A stretch of DNA of 9,395 bases from Schleiferiaceae bacterium (GTDB lineage: Bacteria; Bacteroidota; Bacteroidia; Flavobacteriales; Schleiferiaceae), in the NCBI GenBank assembly GCA_023260615.1, contig JALQUY010000065.1, positions 1 to 9,395 of the forward strand, read 5' to 3'. Of this stretch, positions 1 through 5,988 are shown in pieces; position 1 is the stretch's first letter, and every line of letters begins with the position of its first letter. A model generated the notes under the pieces. It did no database searches. It was not told the origin of the DNA and worked only from the letters and a program-made list of their open reading frames with translations. A program made the position numbers and the translations under genes.

Positions 1-363
1 CTCAGGGAAGATCCAAATCTGCAAAAGCGTGCAAGGCTCGTCCGCCTTGGCATTGTATTCCGAGTGAAAAATGCCCGTACCCGCCGACATGGCTTGCACC
101 TCGCCGGCGTGCAAAACCTCTTTGTTGCCCATGGAATCCTGGTGCTCCAATGCGCCCGTCAACGGAATGGTCACAATCTCCATATTGTCGTGGGGGTGCT
201 TGCCAAAGCCCGTGCCCCCCGCGATCCAGTCGTCGTTCAACACACGCAACACGCCAAAATGAACGCGTTCCGGGTTGTAGTAGGACGCAAAGGAAAACGT
301 ATGGTGGCTATTGAGCCAGCCGTGGTTGGCATGGCCGCGGGTGTTTGCTGCGTGAAGGATCAT
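1..363 (-). CDS. Pirin-family cupin protein (N-terminal part)
   Basis: Pirins are cupin-fold proteins with a mononuclear iron site; some act as quercetin dioxygenases, others have regulatory roles, and most bacterial ones have no known substrate. Translating the minus strand from the ATG at 363-361 gives 121 uninterrupted codons running off the window edge at base 1. The start (MILHAANTRGHANHGWLNSH) and the block TFSFASYYNPERVHFG are characteristic of the family. The expected metal ligands are present: His56 and His58 in GKHPHDNMEI, and His100 and Glu102 in GIFHSEYN. The visible part covers the N-terminal cupin domain; full-length family members are about 230-290 residues, so the C-terminal half lies outside. 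There is no Shine-Dalgarno sequence, but a TACCTTTG element lies about 50 bases upstream, consistent with its own promoter. Family assignment is secure; the cellular substrate is unknown. Confidence 0.92.
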   Translation of the reverse strand, partial: MILHAANTRGHANHGWLNSHHTFSFASYYNPERVHFGVLRVLNDDWIAGGTGFGKHPHDNMEIVTIPLTGALEHQDSMGNKEVLHAGEVQAMSAGTGIFHSEYNAKADEPCTLLQIWIFPE

Positions 364-413
364 TTCCGTAGGGGTTTATTCTGGTATTCAACACTGAGTT
401 GCCACTGAGAGTT

Positions 414-421
414 CAAAGGTA
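414..421 (-). promoter_or_regulatory. Candidate -7 promoter element (TACCTTTG) for the pirin gene
   Basis: On the minus strand the bases read TACCTTTG, a perfect match to the Bacteroidota sigma-70 -7 consensus TAnnTTTG, 50 bases upstream of the pirin ATG. A TTTG lies upstream inside the hairpin arm, but only 14 bases away rather than the usual 19-21, so the -33 element is unconvincing. Confidence 0.4.
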
Positions 422-435
422 CGCGTGTTGAAACA

Positions 436-463
436 CAAACACCGGCGCTATGGCCGGTGTTTG
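436..463 (-). terminator. Hairpin terminator downstream of the PDZ gene
   Basis: A perfect 11-bp inverted repeat (CAAACACCGGC / GCCGGTGTTTG) with a 6-base loop lies 23 bases after the stop codon of the PDZ-protein gene, in the short gap before the pirin gene. On the minus strand it is followed by TGTTTCAAC, which is only moderately U-rich, so it may be an intrinsic terminator or a 3'-end stabilising hairpin. It separates the PDZ and pirin transcription units. Confidence 0.6.
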
Positions 464-486
464 GAAGTCTTCTGGCGGGCATTGCC

Positions 487-1695
487 TCAGTTTTCGTCCT
501 TCTTGATCACAATGACTTTAACGCGCTTTTCGCCGTTTTCACCCACTTCTTCGGTGATTTCCACGTTTTGGGCAGAGGAATCGTCGAAGCGAACGGGCAC
601 ACCCCCTGTGATGATCTCCACATCCTCTCCGTGCATTCCTGGCATGCCGTGCATCATGCCTCCCATAGGAAGGCCCATAGCGGGCGATGTAGGAATCAGG
701 AAGCCGCTGGCTTTTTTCTTTTTGCCGTCGCGGCGGTAGGTGACTTCGATGGCGTCGCCGGTTTTCTTGTCGGCCATTCGGTCCATCATACTTTGCTCGC
801 TCGTAACGGATTGGCCGTCCACCGCTACGATGATGTCGTTCGCTTGGAGCCCCAGGGCAGCTGCCGTTGAAGCAGGGATAACTTCCACCACAAACGCGCC
901 TTTGATAGCGTCACGAGCATCTGGTTCCTCCAATTTTACACCGAGGGTGCCTTTGTTGGACGCCATGAAGAAGGCATTCCCTGCGCCAGGAGCAGCTTCG
1001 TTCCAAACCATGTCAGAACCGCCCATGCCTTCGCCTTTGAACATGAACACATGGGGCTCGCCGGAAAGGGCTCCTTCGGGAAGCTCCATGCCATCTAAGT
1101 GGATCATGACATCTTCCAAATTCTGGCCTTCCGCCAAGTTGGCGCGCTTCATGACCCGAACGATCACCTTCGTAGAATCGCCGGAAACAATCGTATCCAC
1201 GGTCATTTCAGTGCCCTCCCCCATTCGGTGCATGCGGAGCATGGGCGCCTCGCCGCTGTGAACCTGTCCGCCTTGAATGCGGTAACCCGTCACGACTTTG
1301 GGCTGGTTGGCCCCTTCTTGGCAGGCACCGCAGCATTGCTTGCCTACTTGACCTTCGCCATGGGCGCAAGATTCTTTCTTGGCTGCGCCGTGTTCGGCAC
1401 ATCCCTCAGCGGGCTTATCGGTTGCTTTGTCCGAGCAGCAAGACGCTGCGGGTTTTGCTGCGCCGTGTTCGGCACATCCCTCAGCGGTTTTAGCAGCTGC
1501 TTTGTTCGCGCAGCAGGCCTTTGTGCCTTCAGCAGGCTTGGACGCGCACGCTTCTTTCTGGGCGGGGGTTTTCTCGGCACAGGCCGCTTGTTCTGTCTTT
1601 TTCTCGCTGCAGCAAGACGTTGGAGCTTCTTGCGCGTAAACAGACAAGCTTGATAGGAACAGCGTGGCCGAAAAGGCCAGTACACTCTTTTTCAT
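487..1695 (-). CDS. Exported Cys-rich PDZ-domain protein
   Basis: A 402-residue secreted or periplasmic protein of unknown function. Residues 1-21 form a classical signal peptide (Lys2-Lys3, then a hydrophobic core) with likely cleavage after VYA21. Residues 27-125 are low-complexity, rich in Ala, Lys and Glu, with 14 cysteines: four CC pairs (28-29, 61-62, 86-87, 121-122) plus Cys39, 50, 74, 99, 110 and 125. Within this part the unit K(T/P)AEGCAEHGAAK occurs twice, 25 residues apart (69-81 and 94-106). About residues 249-333 form a PDZ domain (LGVKLEE, the hydrophobic VVEVIPASTAAALGLQANDI, VDGQSVTS), followed by a Met/Gly/His-rich segment (340-355) and a charged tail ending VKVIVIKKDEN. The PDZ domain implies binding of a peptide or protein C-terminus; the Cys pairs and Met/His segment would suit metal or redox binding, which is inference. 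No protease domain is visible, so it is not a DegP/HtrA. The ATG at 1695 is chosen because it gives the intact signal peptide. It is transcribed divergently from the MFS gene. Confidence 0.85.
   Translation of the reverse strand: MKKSVLAFSATLFLSSLSVYAQEAPTSCCSEKKTEQAACAEKTPAQKEACASKPAEGTKACCANKAAAKTAEGCAEHGAAKPAASCCSDKATDKPAEGCAEHGAAKKESCAHGEGQVGKQCCGACQEGANQPKVVTGYRIQGGQVHSGEAPMLRMHRMGEGTEMTVDTIVSGDSTKVIVRVMKRANLAEGQNLEDVMIHLDGMELPEGALSGEPHVFMFKGEGMGGSDMVWNEAAPGAGNAFFMASNKGTLGVKLEEPDARDAIKGAFVVEVIPASTAAALGLQANDIIVAVDGQSVTSEQSMMDRMADKKTGDAIEVTYRRDGKKKKASGFLIPTSPAMGLPMGGMMHGMPGMHGEDVEIITGGVPVRFDDSSAQNVEITEEVGENGEKRVKVIVIKKDEN
1382..1518 (-). repeat. 75-bp-period direct repeat inside the Cys-rich region
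   Basis: Two in-frame copies of about 62 bp begin at 1382 and 1457. The first 31 bases of each copy (1382-1412 and 1457-1487) are identical, and the following 31 differ at roughly nine positions. The period is exactly 25 codons and encodes the repeated Cys/His unit AEGCAEHGAAK. It looks like a recent tandem duplication within the coding sequence. Confidence 0.85.
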
Positions 1696-1709
1696 GGAAA
1701 ATCAATTAC

Positions 1710-1743
1710 GTAGGGTAGTTCCAAAGATAGGACTTTGCCCTAC
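1710..1743. promoter_or_regulatory. Nested inverted repeat in the divergent intergenic region (possible operator)
   Basis: The 76-bp gap between the divergent PDZ and MFS starts contains an outer pair GTAGGG (1710-1715) / CCCTAC (1738-1743) enclosing an inner pair CAAAG (1722-1726) / CTTTG (1733-1737). The inner left arm overlaps the candidate -7 element of the PDZ gene, a position where a bound repressor could control one or both genes. The spacing is asymmetric (6 bases on the left between the arms, none on the right), so it may be chance. Confidence 0.3.
1722..1729 (-). promoter_or_regulatory. Candidate -7 element (TATCTTTG) for the PDZ-protein gene
   Basis: The minus strand reads TATCTTTG, matching the Bacteroidota -7 consensus TAnnTTTG exactly, and lies 26 bases upstream of the PDZ-protein ATG. 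No clear TTTG -33 element occurs at the usual 19-21 bp spacing. The element sits inside a nested inverted repeat in the divergent intergenic region. Confidence 0.45.
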
Positions 1744-1771
1744 TTTTTGGAATCCGTGTTACCTTCCGGGG

Positions 1772-2974
1772 ATGCGAAGCATTTTAAAAAATCTGGCCGT
1801 TTGGGTAGCCGCATTGGGCTACTTCGTGGACATCTACGACTTATTGTTATTCAGCATCATTCGCGTTCCCAGTTTGGAATCTTTAGGGCTGGAGAACGTG
1901 TTTGATTCCGGCTTGCTCATCATCAACATGCAGATGTTTGGGCTCTTGCTCGGGGGCATCCTTTGGGGGGTATTGGGCGACAAAATGGGCCGAACGCGCG
2001 TACTCTTCCTCTCCATCCTCCTCTACTCGGCCGCCAACATCGCCAACGGCTTTGTCCAAACGGTCGAACACTACACCTGGATCCGCTTCTTCGCGGGCAT
2101 TGGCCTTGCCGGAGAATTAGGCGCAGGCATCACCCTCGTATCCGAACTCCTCCCCAAAGAAAAACGAGGATTGGGCACCTCTCTGGTGGCCGGCATTGGG
2201 CTGACGGGCGCTGTGGCCGCCTACTTCGTCGCACACCTCTTTGACTGGCGCACCAGCTACTTCATTGGTGGCGGCATGGGCCTGGCGCTCTTGGGCCTTC
2301 GCGTGGGCGTTTTTGAATCCGGCTTGTACGAGAAGACCGCAAAGCAGGCGAATGTCGTTCGGGGCAATTTTTTCCAACTCTTCGCGACCCGAAAGCGTGC
2401 CCTCCGCTACCTCCGCTGCATCCTCATCGGCCTCCCCACCTGGTTCGTCATTGGCATCCTCGTTACCTTCTCCAAAGAATTCGGCACCTACCTCGGCATC
2501 GATACTCCCATCGACCCCGGAAAAGGCATCCTCTACTCCTACGCCGCCATTGCGATCGGCGATATCCTCATTGGCCTCCTCTCCCAAAAGCTGCAAAGCC
2601 GCAAAAAAGCCCTGCACGTCTTCTACGGTATTACCCTAGCCGGCATGTTGCTTTTCTTTACTTCCAGCAGCGCCTCTATGCTCTATTTTGCCTGCGGCGT
2701 CCTAGGATTTGGTACCGGTTTCTGGGCCATCTTCGTGACGATCGGGGCCGAAAACTTTGGCACCAATCTGCGCGCCACCGCCGCCACCACCATCCCCAAT
2801 ATGGTCCGCGGATCGTTGAATGGCATCTCTGCCCTTTTCCTCTACCTAACGGCCCAAACCGACTACCTCTCCGGCGGCATCTGGACCGGCGTCATCGTCA
2901 TGGCCATCACCTACTGGGCAGTCTCCGGCTTAGAAGAGACGTTTGGGAAAGATTTGGATTATCAAGAGGTTTAA
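1772..2974 (+). CDS. MFS transporter
   Basis: A 400-residue inner-membrane secondary transporter of the major facilitator superfamily, a usual length for 12 membrane helices. The cytoplasmic loop 2-3 signature (motif A) is clear at residues 66-76, GVLGDKMGRTR. Helix 4 carries RFFAGIGLAGELGAG (105-119) and the loop after it SELLPKEKRGLG. In the second half, FGTNLRATAATTIPN (329-343) resembles the 'LRAT/LRGT' motif of metabolite:H+ symporters (sugar or aromatic acid types). The substrate cannot be read from the sequence. The frame is open back to 1664, but those starts would overlap the divergent gene and add a non-membrane extension; the ATG at 1772 gives MRSILKNLAVWVAALGYFVD, entering helix 1 directly, so it is preferred. 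It is followed by a G-rich repeat and the separate fabH-like gene, with no sign of an operon. Confidence 0.88.
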   Translation: MRSILKNLAVWVAALGYFVDIYDLLLFSIIRVPSLESLGLENVFDSGLLIINMQMFGLLLGGILWGVLGDKMGRTRVLFLSILLYSAANIANGFVQTVEHYTWIRFFAGIGLAGELGAGITLVSELLPKEKRGLGTSLVAGIGLTGAVAAYFVAHLFDWRTSYFIGGGMGLALLGLRVGVFESGLYEKTAKQANVVRGNFFQLFATRKRALRYLRCILIGLPTWFVIGILVTFSKEFGTYLGIDTPIDPGKGILYSYAAIAIGDILIGLLSQKLQSRKKALHVFYGITLAGMLLFFTSSSASMLYFACGVLGFGTGFWAIFVTIGAENFGTNLRATAATTIPNMVRGSLNGISALFLYLTAQTDYLSGGIWTGVIVMAITYWAVSGLEETFGKDLDYQEV

Positions 2975-3025
2975 AAGGGTTTAAGGGTAAAAGGGTTGAA
3001 GGGTTTAGGGTTGAAGGGTTGAAAC
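2975..3025 (+). repeat. G-rich octamer repeat (AAGGGTTN) after the MFS stop codon
   Basis: Directly after the MFS stop codon come six GGG runs spaced mostly by five bases, in the pattern AAGGGTTT, AAGGGTAA, AAGGGTTG, AAGGGTTT, AGGGTTG, AAGGGTTG: period 8 with one 7-base unit. Four or more GGG runs with short loops could form a G-quadruplex on this strand. A 13-base piece (aagggttgaaggg, 2991-3003) recurs exactly at 4112-4124, after the next gene. The unit resembles simple intergenic repeats of some Bacteroidota. Confidence 0.75.
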
Positions 3026-3049
3026 TTTAAGTGGCCTACTGTATCTTAA
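3019..3049 (+). promoter_or_regulatory. Candidate promoter for the fabH-like gene (TTG-N20-TATCTTAA)
   Basis: TTG at 3019-3021, provided by the last unit of the G-rich repeat, is followed 20 bases later by TATCTTAA (3042-3049). The spacing matches the Bacteroidota -33/-7 arrangement (TTTG, 19-21 bp, TAnnTTTG), but the -7 element ends in AA instead of TG. It would give a leader of about 35 bases before the ATG at 3090. Confidence 0.35.
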
Positions 3050-3089
3050 AAGGGACTAGCTTCATGGCCATCTCTCAAATCAAAGCCCG

Positions 3090-4094
3090 ATGTATACCTC
3101 CTTTATTCAAGGCCTAGGACATTTCCTGCCTCCTCGCGAAATTGACAATGCCTACCTCAGTCAGTTCATGGATACAAGCGATGCCTGGATTCAAGAACGA
3201 ACGGGGATTCAAACGCGGCGCTGGGTGGAAAAAGGCGATGGATGGACTTCCGCCACGATGGGCTTTGAAGCGGCTAAAATGGCCATTGAGCATGCGGGCA
3301 TTTCTAAAAGTGAAATCGATCATATCGTATTCGCCACGATTTCCCCGGACTACTACTTCCCGGGTAATGGAGTCTTGGTCCAAGAAATGCTGGGACTGGA
3401 TACGGTAGGGGCGACGGACGTTCGGAATGCCTGTTCAGGCTTTGTGTACGCACTCAGTATCGCCAATGCATTCATCCAATCAGGACAATACAAAACGGTT
3501 TTGGTCATAGGCGCCGAGCTTCAAAGCCCCGTTTTGGACTTAAGTGATGCGGGTCGGCACGTCAGCGTCATTTTCGGAGATGGCGCCGGGGCCGCCGTGC
3601 TGGGTCGGGCGCCGGAGGGACATTCGGGCATACAATCCGTGCACTTGCATGCGCAAGGAAAGCACGCTTTGGAACTATCCATGCAAGGACCCTCCGCCAT
3701 CCATTGGCTTGATGAAATTGCCGCCACGCATGGGGACCCAAGCATCTTTGCGCCCCACATGAATGGCCATTTCATCTTCAAAAATGCTGTGGTGCGCTTT
3801 ATGGAAGTGATACAGGAGGCCCTCGCCGCCACCGGAAAATCGCCTTCCGACATCAATTGCCTCGTCCCACACCAAGCCAATCTGCGGATTGCCCAATTTA
3901 TCCAGGCGAAAATGGGTCTCCGCGACGATCAGGTCTACAACAACATTCAACGCTACGGCAATACCACGGGAGCTTCCATTCCCATTGCCTTCAGTGAAGC
4001 GGTACGCGATGGGTCCATCCAACGTGGTGACACCGTATGCCTGGCCGCTTTTGGGGCAGGCTTTACCTGGGCTTCTGCCTTGCTCGAATATTAA
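3090..4094 (+). CDS. fabH: 3-oxoacyl-ACP synthase III family protein (FabH/KAS III)
   Basis: A cytoplasmic thiolase-fold condensing enzyme. KAS III condenses acetyl-CoA (or another acyl-CoA) with malonyl-ACP to start fatty acid synthesis. The 334-residue length is normal for the family. The triad is intact: Cys115 in DVRNACSGFVYAL, His261 in LVPHQANLRIAQ and Asn291 in RYGNTTGASIP. The N-terminal DTSDAWIQERTGIQTRRW block, including the Trp33 region that packs against CoA in FabH, and the C-terminal AAFGAGFTWASALLEY are also typical. It stands alone, not next to plsX, rpmF, fabD or acpP, which often accompany the housekeeping copy. It may therefore be a second, specialised KAS III (different primer acyl-CoA, or a secondary lipid). 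The gene symbol denotes family rather than proven orthology. Confidence 0.88.
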   Translation: MYTSFIQGLGHFLPPREIDNAYLSQFMDTSDAWIQERTGIQTRRWVEKGDGWTSATMGFEAAKMAIEHAGISKSEIDHIVFATISPDYYFPGNGVLVQEMLGLDTVGATDVRNACSGFVYALSIANAFIQSGQYKTVLVIGAELQSPVLDLSDAGRHVSVIFGDGAGAAVLGRAPEGHSGIQSVHLHAQGKHALELSMQGPSAIHWLDEIAATHGDPSIFAPHMNGHFIFKNAVVRFMEVIQEALAATGKSPSDINCLVPHQANLRIAQFIQAKMGLRDDQVYNNIQRYGNTTGASIPIAFSEAVRDGSIQRGDTVCLAAFGAGFTWASALLEY

Positions 4095-4111
4095 GGCTCT
4101 GGTTTGGGAGG

Positions 4112-4124
4112 AAGGGTTGAAGGG
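4112..4124 (+). repeat. Second copy of the AAGGGTTGAAGGG intergenic motif
   Basis: The 13 bases match 2991-3003 exactly and again lie just downstream of a stop codon (fabH-like gene, ending 4094). Only one and a half octamer units are present here, so it is a short remnant or an independent seed of the same repeat type. Confidence 0.5.
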
Positions 4125-4170
4125 CTTTCGTGGTTCGTTGATTTGTTGGAGTCGCCTGGAGCTCCCTAGC

Positions 4171-4192
4171 GCGCCGCAGGCGCTCCCTTTTT
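4171..4192 (+). terminator. Possible intrinsic terminator after the fabH-like gene
   Basis: GCGCC (4171-4175), the triloop GCA, then GGCGC (4179-4183) make a short GC-only hairpin followed by TCCC and a run of five T. It lies in the 113-bp gap between the fabH-like stop and the ABC operon, a sensible place to end the upstream transcript. The stem is only 5 bp and the T-run begins four bases after it. Confidence 0.4.
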
Positions 4193-4207
4193 ACTAGTTT
4201 TACGGAA

Positions 4208-4828
4208 ATGTCCCACGTCCTTCATAGCACCGAACTAACCGTCGATCTCGACAACGGCAAGCGCTTGATTTTCCCTGAATTACATCTTAATAAGGGCGAG
4301 TTGGTTTTACTACAAGGCGCATCCGGAAGTGGCAAGTCTACGTGGATGCATGCTATTGCCGGACTTATCCCCCTTGCTTCAGGGTCCGTTCATATTGAAG
4401 GACAGGGCAGCTTGCAATCAGGAAAGAAGGCGCCCAAACAATGGCGTCGAAATGGACTGAGCTTCATGCCCCAACGCGCTTTTTTTTGGAACAGCTTGAG
4501 CCTCAAGGGCAATCTGGATTTGGCAGCGTGGTGCAAAGGCCTTCACGTCGCAGATGCTGACCTGGATACGCTGGGATTAGCAGATAAGACCAGCCAAGCA
4601 GCCCACAGCTTGAGCCTGGGAGAACAGCAACGGGTAAGCGCTTTGCGGTCTTTTCTGGGAAACGCGCCCGTGTTGTTGGCGGATGAGCCCACTGCTTCGC
4701 TCGATGATTCGAATGCGGAAGCTTTAATGACCCTTTTCAAGGAGCACGCGGGGGATCGCGCCATTTTGGTTTCCAGTCACGACCAGCGTTTGGCGCCTTT
4801 TGTGGACCGAATCCTACACCTCGCATGA
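4208..4828 (+). CDS. ABC transporter ATP-binding protein (MacB/LolD type)
   Basis: The cytoplasmic ATPase of an ABC system, 206 residues, compact as in LolD/FtsE/MacB-type ATPases. All nucleotide-binding motifs are visible: Walker A GASGSGKST (37-45), Q-loop Gln89 (MPQRAFF), signature LSLGEQQR (135-142), Walker B VLLADEP (155-161) with catalytic Glu160, D-loop SLDD (164-167) and H-loop His191 (SSHD). Nothing essential is missing, so it should hydrolyse ATP. Its stop codon overlaps the permease start (ATGA at 4825-4828), implying translational coupling and a fixed pairing. In this class the ATPase often powers movement of periplasmic or outer-leaflet substrates rather than classical cross-membrane transport. 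It is the first gene of the four-gene operon. A TAGTTTTA just upstream (4195-4202) resembles a -7 element, but weakly. Confidence 0.93.
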   Translation: MSHVLHSTELTVDLDNGKRLIFPELHLNKGELVLLQGASGSGKSTWMHAIAGLIPLASGSVHIEGQGSLQSGKKAPKQWRRNGLSFMPQRAFFWNSLSLKGNLDLAAWCKGLHVADADLDTLGLADKTSQAAHSLSLGEQQRVSALRSFLGNAPVLLADEPTASLDDSNAEALMTLFKEHAGDRAILVSSHDQRLAPFVDRILHLA

Positions 4829-5988
4829 ACGCCTTGTCCTTTGCCTTTAAGGCCCTCTGGCACCGAAAAGCAACCAGTGTTTTTATTGCCTTGATCTGGG
4901 CCCTTGGGCTTTTGGGCCTAGCCGTCACAAGCCGCTTGGAGACCAACGTAGAGGCACAGCTGACGCGAACGCTGGAAGGCACGGACCTTTTGGTCGTGGC
5001 TAAAGGTTCGCCCACGCAGGCCATTTTGGCGAATGTCTTTCATGTGGATCAGGCAACGGGAAATATCAGCCGTGCAGAGGCCGACAAGTGGTTGAGCCAT
5101 CCCGATTTGAGGAATGTGCGCCGTTTGGCCTATGGGGACAACTTTCAAGGGGTCCGAATCCTCGGCTGCGACAGCGCCACCTGGAACCATGTTCCTTTGC
5201 GGGCCCTAGAGGGACGCTGGCCCGAAGCCGCTTTGGAGGTGGTCATTTCGGAGGCGGTGGCCCAAAAGTCAGGCCTTCAGATTGGGGATGCCTTTCACGG
5301 GAGCCACGGAACCGTGGACGATTTGGGCGACCACGACCACCACGACTACCGAGTCGTTGGAATCGCCTCCTCTCCTGCCCCTCAGTGGGCGGAAATGATT
5401 TGGACCCCTTTGGAAAGCGTTTGGGCCGTTCATGAAGATGCACCGGAAGAATACACGGCCGTCCTTGCGGCCATTCCCAACCCCATGACACGCTTGATGC
5501 TGCCGGGCCAAATTCAACGAACCAGCAGCCTAATGGCCATTTCGCCCGCCATGGAGGCCAACCGCATGGTAGGTTGGATGAACCAAGGGGGTGCCGTCCT
5601 GCGCTTGCTCTCCATTTTACTGACGGTGATTGCCGCGCTATCCATGTTCTTGCTCCTGCAGAGCCATATTCGGGAACGCCTTTCTGACTATGCGCTCGTG
5701 CGTGCCATGGGAGGGACATGGGGTCAAATTGCCGGGCTCGTTTTGGGGCAAAATCTCCTTCTCGCCCTCCTAGCTCTTGGATTGACGTACATGGGACTTG
5801 CCTTGGCTTTAAACCTTTCATCGATTTGGGTACCCACAGGGGTTCTGCTCTACGAAGACCTATGGTGGAACCTAGGTCAGGACCTTCCATGGATAGGATT
5901 AACACTTTTTTTGGGTCTTTTTGCGGGATTAGGGCCGTGGATTTGGCTACAAAAAATACCTTTGCACCGTGCGTTGGTCGATTCATAA
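4825..5988 (+). CDS. FtsX/MacB-like ABC transporter permease with His-rich loop
   Basis: The 387-residue inner-membrane subunit paired with the preceding ATPase. The topology is that of type VII (MacB/LolC/E/FtsX) permeases: helix 1 at about 19-36, a large extracytoplasmic domain (about 38-255), then three helices near 258-279, 304-331 and 352-376. The coupling-helix region ERLSDYALVRAMGG (284-297) follows helix 2, matching the FtsX-domain pattern 'R..E.all.a.G'. The periplasmic domain contains a striking acidic/histidine patch, DDLGDHDHHDYRVVG (165-179: His170, 172, 173, Asp165, 166, 169, 171, 174), preceded by His158 and His161 and followed by His203 in VWAVHED. Such a patch suggests metal binding, which is inference. 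I recall similar His-rich loops in related Bacteroidota permeases. It overlaps the next gene by 20 bp. The substrate is unknown; lipoprotein, heme, peptide or metal-linked roles all occur among relatives. Confidence 0.9.
   Translation: MNALSFAFKALWHRKATSVFIALIWALGLLGLAVTSRLETNVEAQLTRTLEGTDLLVVAKGSPTQAILANVFHVDQATGNISRAEADKWLSHPDLRNVRRLAYGDNFQGVRILGCDSATWNHVPLRALEGRWPEAALEVVISEAVAQKSGLQIGDAFHGSHGTVDDLGDHDHHDYRVVGIASSPAPQWAEMIWTPLESVWAVHEDAPEEYTAVLAAIPNPMTRLMLPGQIQRTSSLMAISPAMEANRMVGWMNQGGAVLRLLSILLTVIAALSMFLLLQSHIRERLSDYALVRAMGGTWGQIAGLVLGQNLLLALLALGLTYMGLALALNLSSIWVPTGVLLYEDLWWNLGQDLPWIGLTLFLGLFAGLGPWIWLQKIPLHRALVDS

Noticed and set aside
1099..1653. Plus-strand open frame opposite the Cys-rich PDZ gene
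   Set aside because: Openness follows from the repetitive low-complexity coding on the other strand. The minus-strand frame has a signal peptide and PDZ domain, the plus-strand frame nothing.
487..1695. DegP/HtrA protease identity for the PDZ protein
   Set aside because: No trypsin-like domain and no GNSGG catalytic motif are present; only one PDZ domain is visible.
1664..1771. Longer N-terminus for the MFS transporter starting at 1664
   Set aside because: It would overlap the divergent PDZ gene start and consume the whole intergenic region. The 36 extra residues do not resemble a transporter N-terminus.
2117..2617. Minus-strand open frame opposite the MFS gene
   Set aside because: Its composition (Glu/Gly/Ala-rich) mirrors hydrophobic codons of the transporter; no motif and no promoter were seen.
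4158..4165. Palindrome GGAGCTCC as a regulatory site
   Set aside because: An 8-bp palindrome alone is too short and common; the nearby GC hairpin with T-run explains the region better.
5243..5986. Long open frame on the minus strand (about 247 codons) opposite the permease
   Set aside because: The translation is rich in Arg, Pro, Gly and Trp with no recognisable domain, while the plus-strand permease has clear helices and motifs. It is a GC-driven shadow frame.
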